From assembly GCF_008974265.1 (NCBI RefSeq), contig NZ_BKZW01000001.1:1364001-1428000 (forward strand): 64,000 bases of DNA, given 5' to 3'. The notes under the pieces were generated by a model, which was given only the letters and a program-made list of their open reading frames with translations, did not search any database and was not told the DNA's origin. Below, piece by piece: positions 9,288 through 18,801 of this stretch (its first letter is position 1; every line of letters begins with the position of its first letter). This stretch comes from Dictyobacter vulcani. Its GTDB lineage: Bacteria > Chloroflexota > Ktedonobacteria > Ktedonobacterales > Ktedonobacteraceae. The position numbers and the translations under genes were made by a program.

Positions 9288-11419
9288 TTACTTCAAGCCC
9301 GTGGTGATCAGGACAATTACAAGGATCGCCAGGATAGCCACACCACCAAAGAAACCGAGCATATAGGTCTGTACGCGACCAGTCTCCAGACGCCGGGCAC
9401 CCTGACCCAGGCCAGTCACGCCACGCGCCACACCATTGACGATACCGTCCACGACATATGTATCGAACAACTGCGACAGCTTGGAGACGCCACCCAGGAT
9501 CACATAATTTGTGAACAGGTTGTACAGGTCATCAACATAGTAGCGGTTATACAGCAAACGGTGTACCGCACGCAAGGCAGGTTTGGATTCAACAAACTGA
9601 CTGATCTTAACCAGTTCAATGCGTCCATACACCACCCAGGCAATACCAAGACCAGCCAGCGACACCACCACACCAATCCAGGTATCAGTAGTTGTCAGCA
9701 GCGTAGGAATGCTCAGGTTACTTACAGCCTCTGCGCTCACGTTCACATACTGGTAGAAACCAGTCCAGTAACCGGCGATGATCGAAGGGATGACCAGCAG
9801 CATCAACGGAATGGTCATGGTCAATGGCGACTCATGCACCTCTCCGGAACCACGGTACGGACCACCCCACAGGCCCATAAATTTGCCACCCTTACCACCA
9901 AAGGCCAGGATAAAGGCACGCAGCATATAGAAAGCGGTCAGGCCAGCTGTGATCAACGTCAAGGCATAAATGATAGGATGACCATTCTCCAGCGCCAGAC
10001 CAATGATTTCTTCTTTACTATAGAAACCGGACATGAATGGGAAACCAGAGATAGCCAGTACGGCAATCAACCAGGTTACAGCAGTAATCGGCATCTTCGA
10101 GGCCAGCCCACCCATCAGACGTACGTCCTGAACTTCTTTATGCATGGCGTGGTGCAGACCGTGCAGCACGCTACCAGCGCCCAGGAAGAGCAATGCTTTG
10201 AAGAAAGCATGCGTGAAGAGGTGGAACATACCAGGGCCAGGGCCAAACTCAGGACCAGCCACACCCAGACCGACAAACATATAGCCCAGCTGGCTAATGG
10301 TTGAGAAGGCCAGCACACGCTTGAAGTCCGACTGGACCAATGCGATCGTCGCGGCAAAGAAGGCCGTAAACGCACCGATCGAAGCCACAACCTCAAAAGC
10401 AAATGCAGGAGCATGTACGAAGAGTGGGAAGGTACGGGCAATCATGTAGACACCAGCAGCAACCATGGTTGCGGCATGGATCAGCGCGCTCACCGGTGTA
10501 GGACCTTCCATAGCGGAAGGCAACCATGTGTGCAGAGGAAACTGAGCTGACTTACCAATGGCACCACAGAAAACCAGGATCATCGCGATACCCAGCAAGG
10601 TGGAATGATCCAGGGAGCTACCAGGAATGCGTGCCTGTATCTGCGCAAAGTCGAAAGATCCTGTATTGACAAAAAGGATCATGATACCGAGGATGAAGCC
10701 AACGTCACCAATACGGTTCATCACAAAGGATTGTACGTTCGCAGTCGCAGGAGCGGGACGCTGTTCCGCGGGTTTCGCACGCTTATTGATCCAGAAACCG
10801 ATCAATAGGTAAGAGCTTAAACCAACCAGTTCCCAACCGCAGAAGATCACCAGGAAGTTCTGGGCGAAGATGATCAACAGCATCGAGAAGCAAACAGGGA
10901 CAGGTAGGCGTAAAAACGCGCATAACCCGCCGAGTTCTCCATATAGCCCTGTGAATAAAACTGCACCAGCAAAGTAATGGTTGTCACCACCACCAGCATG
11001 GCAATTCCCAGGCGATCCAGATGGAAGGCAATATCATAATGCAGATTGCCGACATTCAGCCAGTTATAAGAAAACACGGTAATGCCGGACTTTGCCAGAT
11101 CCGCAGAAGTTGCTGAACTGAAGAGCAGCACCCAGGAATAGATACAGGCAACAACCATAATCAGCAACGCAGCATAAGCGCTAGCTTTTGCACCGGCCGA
11201 AAGATGAGGAACCTTAGGATCTTCATCGTCATCCTCACCATGTCCAGCATGCTCATCACCATGGGTTCCCTGCGCCTCAACGGCATGATGTTCCCCATGA
11301 CTGGTATGGGCCGCAACCTTTGGGCGGCTCAGCATATCCCATACACGGGTACCAAAGATGATGACAGCGAAAGAGAGGAGCGGTGCGAACAAAATTGTCC
11401 AGGATAATTGATACAACAT
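9288..11419 (-). CDS. nuoL: NADH-quinone oxidoreductase subunit L (frameshifted as read)
   Basis: Largest antiporter-like subunit of complex I, with the C-terminal lateral helix. Two overlapping frames cover one gene. The first (11419 to about 10886) ends GYARFYAYLSLFAS, and the second (about 10883 to 9288) begins MLLIIFAQNFLVIFCGWELVG, which is the exact family continuation. One missing base near 10884-10888 (TCTCG where TCTTCG would restore Ser-Ser-Met) explains the break; the joined protein is about 710 residues. The core PLHTWLPSAMEGPTPVSALIHA is present. An unusual His/Asp/Glu-rich loop occupies about residues 36-76 between the first two helices. The gene starts four bases after the nuoK stop. 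Confidence 0.9.
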
Positions 11420-11423
11420 CAGA

Positions 11424-11747
11424 TCACCACTTCATCATATCGATCTCGCCAACATCTACCGTAGCACGTTTGCGATAGATGGCAATAATCATCGCCAGGG
11501 CTACCGCAGCTTCAGCCGCAGCAACAGTGATAATGAAAATAGCGAAGATCTGTCCAGTCAAGCGCTCTGAGAATGTCTTGACGGTATTAAAGTAAGAAAA
11601 ACCCACCATCGTAATATTGACGGCGTTCAGCATAATTTCAATGCCCATCAATACGGCAATGGCATTGCGTTTGACGATAGCACCATACAGGCCAATACAA
11701 AAAAGCACGGCCCCTAAAACAAGAAAATGATTGAGTGTGAGTTGCAT
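11424..11747 (-). CDS. nuoK: NADH-quinone oxidoreductase subunit K
   Basis: Small complex I membrane subunit of 107 residues with three helices. It has the conserved GIEIMLNAVNI segment (essential Glu near residue 36) and the second-helix Glu in AAAEAAVALAMII. The size is typical (about 100 residues). It starts six bases after the nuoJ stop and is followed by nuoL after a four-base gap, so it is translationally linked within the operon. Confidence 0.96.
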   Translation of the reverse strand: MQLTLNHFLVLGAVLFCIGLYGAIVKRNAIAVLMGIEIMLNAVNITMVGFSYFNTVKTFSERLTGQIFAIFIITVAAAEAAVALAMIIAIYRKRATVDVGEIDMMKW

Positions 11748-11753
11748 CCCTTA

Positions 11754-12278
11754 CTAATCCTCTCTGCCGATAACAATTGCGCCAACAATTGCGACCAACA
11801 ATACCAGTGATGCAATTTCAAAGGGGAGCACATAGCTGTAATGGATGGGACTGTACAGCAATTGGCCTATGCGTACCACGTTATCGGGTAACTGTTTGGC
11901 TACCTCAGACGTACTGACAACATTTTTTACAGCCATCTGGCTCGATGAAACAGCGTAGATGATCGTCGCACCAACACCGATACAGATAATTGCAGCCACA
12001 GGCCATAATTTATTGGCGGGATTGGTCTGCCGCTGTCCAGTGATGCGCGTTAACATCAGCGCAAACAAAATCAGGATCGTCACCGCACCTACATAGATGA
12101 GGATTTGCACAATAGCGATAAATGATGCACTGAGCAAGACATAAATACCGGCCGCCATGGCGAAAACCATGACCAGAGCCAGAGCGCTATGCACAATATT
12201 GCGAAGCCCCACCACCAATAATGCGGCACCCACCAGGATCACGGCGAAGATCCAGAATAAGAGGGTGGCTAAATCCAT
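11754..12278 (-). CDS. nuoJ: NADH-quinone oxidoreductase subunit J
   Basis: Complex I membrane subunit with five predicted helices and about 174 residues. It has the family segment FIAIVQILIYVGAVTILILFALML near residues 50-73. The ATG at 12278 is preferred: GGAGG lies about 11 bases before it, and the extra residues of a longer frame (start at 12335) are polar and unlike NuoJ. It is the first gene of the minus-strand run J-K-L-M-N in this window. The nuoA-I genes are not upstream within it, so complex I genes are split in this genome or lie elsewhere. Confidence 0.93.
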   Translation of the reverse strand: MDLATLLFWIFAVILVGAALLVVGLRNIVHSALALVMVFAMAAGIYVLLSASFIAIVQILIYVGAVTILILFALMLTRITGQRQTNPANKLWPVAAIICIGVGATIIYAVSSSQMAVKNVVSTSEVAKQLPDNVVRIGQLLYSPIHYSYVLPFEIASLVLLVAIVGAIVIGRED

Positions 12279-12680
12279 AAAAAAACATACCTCCGGATTA
12301 TATCGGATATTATTGGATCGTAATTTCAGACTCAAACCAGAGGGAGAAGATTACACATCCTTACATTGGTTTATTGTGTTAAAAGTATTGTATCTCATTC
12401 TATGACGCCTGGACATGACAAGCGAAGCCTGCTTATTCCATGGGGGTATAGAATGCGTGCATAGTCCCTCTGGGATTCTAACAAAACATGGGGCTGGTGA
12501 CAAGGGGAAAAAAGTTCTATCAATCCGCCCATTAGTAGCAGATCAGCCCCATCGCAAAATACCCGTTTCTTTCGCTATTCCGGCCTTTCGCTAAAAGAAT
12601 AGAGATACAGTCAAGTTCAAGTATTCCATTATCTTGCTTAACCAAAATGTAGGACCCACGGCGCGTGAATGCGATAGGTG

Positions 12681-12689
12681 TGCTATAAT
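12681..12689 (+). promoter_or_regulatory. Extended -10 promoter of the pseudokinase gene
   Basis: TGC plus TATAAT (12684-12689) is a consensus extended -10. Transcription would begin near 12696, which rules out the in-frame GTG at 12692 as the start codon. Apart from this, the 12279-12680 gap holds nothing I can assign. Confidence 0.6.
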
Positions 12690-12736
12690 TTGTGTTGAGC
12701 ATAGATAGTTTCATGAAAAAAGGGCGTAATTGTGGC

Positions 12737-15027
12737 ATGAGCTTAACACATACATCTCTCGATCAAACTCAACCTGAAATAGTACGCTGCACTCGTTGCA
12801 ACACAGAGTTGCCCCCCTCGGCCACTTTCTGTGGACAATGTGGTGAGCGGGTCGAGAAACATAGCGGCGATAAGTCTTCTCCAAAAAACGCCGACATTTC
12901 TGATCGTTATCGTATCACTTCGTTGCTACGAAGACAACCACCAGCCCAGGTCTTACTGGCCCTGGACACCCAGCAACAACGCCCGGTCGTCATTCATGAT
13001 ATAGATATTACTACGTTGGATGATGAGAACCGGGCTCAAGCGATCGCAGCGGTCCAGACTGAATATGACCTGCTACGTCGACAACGTATCCCGACGATTA
13101 TGCCGCTGGTCGATCTACGCTACTATGATGGCCATTTATACGTTATCGCCGCCTGGCCATTCGCCCTGGCAAAAGACAAAGAGAGTGCTCACCCCCAGCA
13201 CCATGTCTCAACACTCCAGGATCTCCTCCAGAGCGGGCTCGGGCTCCCCGAGGAACAGACGGCCATCCAATGGATCTACCGGCTAAGCCGCGCACTTGAA
13301 CAGATCCATCGCCTGGAAATTCTGCTCGGTCAGATTGAGCCAGCCACGATCCTTGTCAGTCAACATAACTATAGCGGCGAGCCTCTCCTGATCGTCTCAT
13401 GGTTGCCAGATCTCTTATATGAGCTCATGCCACAGCCATTGAACCATGCCAATGTGTCACCATTTTGTGCACCAGAAGTAGTACGAGGAGATATAGAACC
13501 CCGCTCAGATGTCTATAGTCTGGGAGCAATCCTGTATCTTTTACTGGTTGGCGTCACCCCCACCAATGCCAACAAACGCCAACAACAACCATTGCCTTCT
13601 TTACGTGACCTCAATCCACACATCAATAGTACTTTAGATATGGTCGTCATGCAGGCTTTATCGATGGAGAGAGAACTGCGTTATCAGAGTGCCAGCGAAT
13701 TCTCAGAAGCGCTGCAACAATTCATACCACTAACGCAAGACGGTTACCGTACAGCGCCAGTGGAAACCTCATCCCTTGAAGATAAAGAAGCTATACCTAT
13801 CTCTTCGAATATTGTCGATAATAAAATTAACGGGGATAATGAGGCAATAGAAAACGCAGATTCTGAAGACATGACCATTTCGATTGTCCCTCTTCAGGCC
13901 CGGATGGCCCGGCGCTATTTATCCAGGATCAAAACAGGCAAATTAGAGTTGCCAGAACAACCAACCGGGGAGGCAATAGTGGAAAAAGGGTCAATACAAC
14001 AAAGACAAAATGATGCAGAGAGGTTAGAGGAACCGTTGCAAAAGGAATTAATCAGTCCAACTACGGATGAAGATCATGGCCAGGAGGCGGCCTATAGTGC
14101 CTCTACCCCTGCTGAAAGTGACGTTATTGAGCGATCAGATGCAGCAATAGCAGATCCCACCAGCAGCCCTGAACCAGCGTCACCGGCGACGGTCATTGAA
14201 AAGACGCCGGAACCCCCTGTCGAGGAACCAGAGACGGCCGCTTCCATTCAGGAGCCAGCGCCGGCGGCTCCCACACAGGATATCGCCCAGCTGGCAACCG
14301 TTCTGATCAAAAGCGACTCGATCGAAGCCGCGCTGGCGGCTCGCGCTGCCCAGCCCGATACCTCGCTGGCGAGTTCGCCGGTGCCTGCTACGAGGCAAAC
14401 GAATGAAACACCAGCAAGACAGGATTCGTCTACCGGCTCCAGAGATTTATCCATCGGGCATATTAAAGATCTAATCACCGGCTCCCTACCAGGCCTGACG
14501 CGCTTGCGGCACCCAAAGGATGGAAGCACGAGCGAAGATGGCCAGAGCCCTGACAGTACCCTGCTCAGGCGCATGCAGCGTTTCATCCTGGGAGAACCAC
14601 AACATAATACCTCCGCCGCTGCGCTAATCGAGACACCAATGCGTGTCCAGCCCAATCAGGGCTACTCGATCAGGGTGAACATTATGGGACGAGCAAAAAC
14701 CAAACTTGATCCCAATGCAGGCGGCCTGAGCGCACTGTGTGAAGAAGAAACAGTCCATATCGAAGTACGTTCAGCCCTCTATCAAAACTACGCCTATATT
14801 GTTCAACAAGCCGATGTCAGCATTCCAGCCGCAGGCTATGTGGCCGAAATCACCATGCCGATGCAACCAGTAGTGGTCCCAGCGGCCGCCGCGAACGATT
14901 GCACATCTTCTTTATGGATAGCAATCGCAACCCGCTGTATGAAAAACCCTTTGTGATTGAACTATTCATCTCGCACCTGGTCCAGAGCGGACGTGAAGGA
15001 CACAACGTTCTCTCCATACCACTGTAA
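12737..15027 (+). CDS. Zinc-ribbon protein with degenerate kinase fold (frameshifted as read)
   Basis: Residues 18-36 form a zinc ribbon (CTRC-x11-CGQC). Residues about 55-320 resemble a Hanks-type Ser/Thr kinase, from DRYRITSLLR to the C-lobe SDVYSLGAILYLLLVG. The catalytic parts are missing: VVIHDI replaces the VAxK lysine strand, LGQIEPATILV replaces HRDLKPxN, and no DFG is present. It is probably a pseudokinase. An acidic Pro/Ala-rich linker follows, then a beta-rich C-terminal domain. The frame breaks near 14878-14883; with one added base it continues through HIFFMDSNRNPLYEKPFV to a stop at 15027, giving about 763 residues. The start codon (12713 or 12737) is uncertain. Confidence 0.72.
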
Positions 15028-15041
15028 AACCACAAAAAGAA

Positions 15042-15081
15042 CAGGGGGCTCATTATCAAACAATCGATAATGAGCCCCCTG
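15042..15081. terminator. Stem-loop terminator between convergent genes
   Basis: A perfect 16-bp inverted repeat (15042-15057 with 15066-15081, core CAGGGGGCTCATTATC) lies between the pseudokinase and the convergent antiporter gene. T-runs are weak (AAAAAGAA upstream on the plus strand serves the minus-strand gene). Confidence 0.75.
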
Positions 15082-15097
15082 CTTGTAACTGCGCTAT

Positions 15098-16468
15098 TTA
15101 TCCGGGAACAATTGGTGATTCACCAAACAGGAAAATAGTACCAGCCATCATCACATACAGCAGAATCAACAATAACCCTTCTAGCCAGACGAGTTCCCCA
15201 TCCTTGGTAATCTCACTGAAGAGGAACGTCGCCAGCGCCAGCACAGCCAGTTCTACCAGGCTAAAGACCAGGTCCAGACGTACTGGCATAAACACGCTCA
15301 CCAGTACCAGAATTGGCGCCATCAACAAAGCAATCTGGATCGACGAGCCAGCCGAAGCGGATAGCACCATACCAATCCGTTTATCCAATGCCATGGAGAT
15401 GGTGTTAAAGTACTCAGGCAACCCACCAATCAAGGGAATAAAGACCAGACCCACAAAGGCAGGATTCCAATGCAGCACCTGTGTCATCGGCTCAATTGTT
15501 CCCACCAGAATCTCTGATATGATGGCCACGCCCACAGTTGCCAGCGCCAGGAGCAGCACACCGCGCCAGAGAGGCGTCTTCCCTCCCTCATGTTCAGTCC
15601 CTTTTTTCTCAGCATCCAACGCCTGCTTGTGCTGCGACAAGACATCGGTTACTGAAGGGGTATTCCCATCCGGATCGGTCTGCATCGCGACAGCACCGCC
15701 TATTTCGGGGGATTGTTTAGTCTCATGAGCAACGATCGCATCTACCGTACCGTCAATACGCCTCAGCACACCACTCTTGCCTTCCACAGCACTTTGCGCC
15801 ACATGCTGGCGATAAGAGAGCAGGCGTAAAATAGCGGCCGCGGAACGCGCTCCCACCAATGGCTCCATATCCGTTTCATCGTTCGCTGGCTTATCGCCAA
15901 CACGGAAAACACTGAACAGGATCGAAGCGATATAGCCAATCAAAAGTGTCACTGCGATTACATCTGAGAGCAAGACACCCCGCTGGGTAACCATCGGCTG
16001 ATTCGCACGAGTCGCAAAAAGTTCAGCAATGGTTGGTAATAACAAGCCACCAATTGAAAGAGCCAGCAGTGAAGCATATTGGCTGGCTGAACGTCTATCA
16101 AATTGTAGTCGTCCATGTTTAAAACCACCAACACAGACAGCGACGCCTAATACAAGCAAAACATTACCCAGTACAGTACCAATGATAGAAGCACTTACGA
16201 CATCGACCAGACCCTTACTGAGCGAGATAATACCAATGATCAGTTCCGTGGCATTACCAAAGGTCGCAAAGAGTAGCCCACCAATGCGTTCACCCGTATG
16301 TTCAGCAATCGCTTCCACTGATTGACCAATTAAAGCCGCCAGAGGCACAATACCCAGAGCAGCAATAACAAAGAGAACCAGCGGCGGAACATGCCAGGGC
16401 AAAGGCGCATATTCGAGCACAACAGCTAAGCCAGAAAAGATCAATAAGAAATACAACCAACGCGGCAT
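15098..16468 (-). CDS. Calcium/proton antiporter (CaCA / CAX family)
   Basis: Exchanges cytoplasmic Ca2+ for protons across the membrane. The product is about 456 residues with around eleven helices in two inverted halves. The two ion-binding alpha repeats are visible as FGNATELIIGIISLSKG (about residues 75-91) and IGGLPEYFNTISMALDKR (about 340-357), each with the conserved acidic residue. The central hydrophilic loop (about 205-295) is long and charged. I choose the ATG at 16468 because GGGAGGA precedes it; the longer TTG-started frame would bury that site. It is divergent from an unknown membrane protein gene, with an inverted repeat in between. Confidence 0.88.
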   Translation of the reverse strand: MPRWLYFLLIFSGLAVVLEYAPLPWHVPPLVLFVIAALGIVPLAALIGQSVEAIAEHTGERIGGLLFATFGNATELIIGIISLSKGLVDVVSASIIGTVLGNVLLVLGVAVCVGGFKHGRLQFDRRSASQYASLLALSIGGLLLPTIAELFATRANQPMVTQRGVLLSDVIAVTLLIGYIASILFSVFRVGDKPANDETDMEPLVGARSAAAILRLLSYRQHVAQSAVEGKSGVLRRIDGTVDAIVAHETKQSPEIGGAVAMQTDPDGNTPSVTDVLSQHKQALDAEKKGTEHEGGKTPLWRGVLLLALATVGVAIISEILVGTIEPMTQVLHWNPAFVGLVFIPLIGGLPEYFNTISMALDKRIGMVLSASAGSSIQIALLMAPILVLVSVFMPVRLDLVFSLVELAVLALATFLFSEITKDGELVWLEGLLLILLYVMMAGTIFLFGESPIVPG

Positions 16469-16544
16469 CTCAATTCCTCCCAATTATGCTGGATCGAAAT
16501 CCATACGTTGTATACGCTCATTCAATCTCAAGGGTTACAGTTTA

Positions 16545-16592
16545 GCGAGATACAAGCTCTTTATCGGTACAACTCCAGGGCTTGTATCTCGC
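16545..16592. repeat. 13-bp perfect inverted repeat in divergent promoter region
   Basis: GCGAGATACAAGC (16545-16557) is repeated in inverted form at 16580-16592, with a 22-base spacer. It lies between the divergent antiporter and membrane protein genes, so it may be an operator or a leader hairpin for one of them. No T-run follows. Confidence 0.5.
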
Positions 16593-16688
16593 GGCCCTTG
16601 CACAAACCCACCAACTTTTGCCATACTCTCTAATGGAAATATCACAAAATTTATTTTTCATCTGTACTATGTGCAAAGGTTTTAGCTT

Positions 16689-17543
16689 ATGAAACGCAAT
16701 TTACTGGCCAGACTCCGTTCAAACGGCAGCTATTATATTATTGGTGGCTTACTCTTACTTTTAGGGGTACCACTCTACCAGGTTGTTATCCTGGGTCCAA
16801 CCGGCTTCAGCAACGCCCTGGAAGCGACTGGCGCTGGCCGCTATACAGCCTATCTGGCCTGGATCAGTAGCCATTCGGTCTCATTCTTGATCTATCGCTT
16901 GATCCTTATTTTCGCCTTTCTGCTCTTATGGACTTTTCCATTCAACCTGCATCGCATCATTGTGGCCCAGGAATTGATGGATCAGCAGGAGAGAGATGAA
17001 TCCGCTCATCACAATCAGGACTTAACGGAAGCAGCTATTGGCAAAGATGATGATGGAGATGCAGAAGAGGATGAAGACGATGGGATGCCAGCGTATCCAT
17101 GGCGTGGGAAAGGGTTTGTGGTTCTGGCAGCCTGGCTGGGCGTCATCGGACTGAGCATCTATTTAATTGGGAGTATAGTCAGTACTGCCTATTTATTTCT
17201 GGCTGCCAGCAGTACAGGAAGCGCGATTCACAATAGTGTCACCACCCTATCACCCATCTTCTCAATCATCACAAACGTCATTGGCACAGGCTTGATCGGC
17301 CTCGGCTGCCTCTTCTCCGGCGCGATGATTGCGCGCACAGGAAAAAATCTCTGGCCGGGAGTATGGGTCGCCTTTGGCTATGTATCACTCTTCATTGGTG
17401 CTATGCTCTGTATCAGTGCAGTTGCGGTCATCAGTGTAGCCGGCAATGGACAAAGCACCCTGACGACGGTCGCTACCCTGCTCTTCGCAGGTTGGGCCAT
17501 CTGGCTTGGTGTGATGCTGGTGCGCCTGAAAGCAGAACAATAA
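16689..17543 (+). CDS. Multi-pass membrane protein of unknown function
   Basis: I do not recognise the family. The 284-residue product has about six predicted membrane helices (near residues 18-38, 66-86, 148-172, 190-215, 225-250 and 258-278). A strongly acidic cytoplasmic-type loop rich in Asp and Glu occupies about residues 97-135. The ATG at 16689 follows AAAGG at moderate spacing. It is divergent from the Ca2+/H+ antiporter; the acidic loop might bind cations, but that is only a guess from context. It is transcribed singly and is convergent with the following aldo/keto reductase. Confidence 0.7.
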   Translation: MKRNLLARLRSNGSYYIIGGLLLLLGVPLYQVVILGPTGFSNALEATGAGRYTAYLAWISSHSVSFLIYRLILIFAFLLLWTFPFNLHRIIVAQELMDQQERDESAHHNQDLTEAAIGKDDDGDAEEDEDDGMPAYPWRGKGFVVLAAWLGVIGLSIYLIGSIVSTAYLFLAASSTGSAIHNSVTTLSPIFSIITNVIGTGLIGLGCLFSGAMIARTGKNLWPGVWVAFGYVSLFIGAMLCISAVAVISVAGNGQSTLTTVATLLFAGWAIWLGVMLVRLKAEQ

Positions 17544-17558
17544 CATAAACAGGCATAC

Positions 17559-17598
17559 AGGCAGGATCAAACGCGAAGCTTCAAGCCAGGTCCTGCCT
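17559..17598. terminator. Possible stem-loop between convergent genes
   Basis: AGGCAGGA (17559-17566) pairs with TCCTGCCT (17591-17598) around a 24-base loop. No clear T-run, so terminator function is uncertain. Confidence 0.4.
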
Positions 17599-17608
17599 GA
17601 TAACTATC

Positions 17609-18559
17609 TTAAGATTGCATAGCCCTGGCAATACTGGTATATTCAGCATCGCTTAAACGCCAGCCAAGTGCACCAGCGTTCTCCTGTGCCTGGCGAATCG
17701 TCTTGGCACCAGGAATAGGAATCACGTGCGCATCGGTCGCTAATAGCCAGTTCAGGGCCACCTGAGCCAGCGTCTTGTCATGAGCCTGGGCCGCAGCCTC
17801 CATTGCCGCAAACAAGGGCTCCATCTTCTGCTGTTGTTTATTCCCTAGATTTGACATCATACGCCGCTGCCACGAAGGCAATGTTTCTTTTCCCGGACGA
17901 TATTTGCCGGTCAGGACACCTTTGGCCAGTGGACTGTATGCAATCAGCGCAACATCCAATTGGCGGCAAGCTTCTAACACGCCTTTGGCTTCAGGATTGC
18001 GATGGAGCAAGCTATACTCAACCTGATTAGAGGCCAGAGGAATGTCATGGCGTGCCAGCCGCGCATGAGCCTGGCGCATCTGTCTGGCGCTATAGTTACT
18101 CACACCGACAGCGCGCACCTTACCACTGCGTACAGCTTCAGCCAGCACATCCATCAAGCCATTAATACTCAGAAAAGTAAAGGGCCAGTGAATCTGATAC
18201 AGATCGATCTGCTCTACCCCCAGCCGCGCAAGACTGGCATCCAACGCATCCAGCAACTGTTTTGACGAGAAGCGTTCAGGCAGAGGAGCAAACTTACTGG
18301 CAATCAGGATCGGGCGGCCATCCTGGCGTTGACACTCACCAAGAATACGTTCAGATTCGCCTTTCCCATATATTTCAGCCGTATCAAAAAAATTCAAGCC
18401 ATTATCCAGGCACAACTTGTACGCCTGCGTAATATCATCACGTGTAAATGATTTACCATAGCCCCAGAGTCCTGTATCACCCCAACTCCAGGTTCCGATA
18501 CCCAGCGCAGGCACAGTAATCCCGGTAGCCCCTAATTTACGTTGATCAGTCTCAATCAT
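17609..18559 (-). CDS. Aldo/keto reductase
   Basis: NADPH-dependent oxidoreductase with a TIM-barrel fold, about 316 residues. The catalytic tetrad is visible: Asp and Tyr in FFDTAEIYGKGESE (about residues 58-71), Lys in LIASKFAPL, and His in YQIHWPF. The C-terminal cofactor loop IPIPGAKTIRQAQENAGAL is present. The start is ATG 18559, or TTG 18562 just before it; AAAGGAGAG lies upstream of both. The substrate cannot be read from sequence. Single gene. Confidence 0.9.
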   Translation of the reverse strand: MIETDQRKLGATGITVPALGIGTWSWGDTGLWGYGKSFTRDDITQAYKLCLDNGLNFFDTAEIYGKGESERILGECQRQDGRPILIASKFAPLPERFSSKQLLDALDASLARLGVEQIDLYQIHWPFTFLSINGLMDVLAEAVRSGKVRAVGVSNYSARQMRQAHARLARHDIPLASNQVEYSLLHRNPEAKGVLEACRQLDVALIAYSPLAKGVLTGKYRPGKETLPSWQRRMMSNLGNKQQQKMEPLFAAMEAAAQAHDKTLAQVALNWLLATDAHVIPIPGAKTIRQAQENAGALGWRLSDAEYTSIARAMQS

Positions 18560-18750
18560 CAAAGCAAGTACTCTCCTTTATGTAGCATATATACTCTCTA
18601 CACGAGCAGTTAAAGCTGTCCGTTATATGCAACTATCCCACACTGGACATAATCCTCTTTGCAGGAGATCGCCAGGACCTTATACTACTTGTACAGATAT
18701 GGCGTACAGAATAGATGGGTAATCAGAAGAAAGGAGAATTTCATGCAGAT

Positions 18751-18782
18751 AAAAAGCCAGCCCGGAAGATACCTTCCGGGCT
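18751..18782 (-). terminator. Intrinsic terminator of the TPR gene
   Basis: On the minus strand AGCCCGGAAG pairs with CTTCCGGGCT (18759-18768 with 18773-18782), and the stem is followed by GGCTTTTTA. It lies 20 bases after the TPR gene stop. Confidence 0.8.
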
Positions 18783-18801
18783 ATGAGACCAGACAAATGA
18801 G

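Noticed and set aside
9561..10304. 247-codon plus-strand frame antisense to nuoL
   Set aside because: Composition artefact of the antisense strand of a conserved gene.
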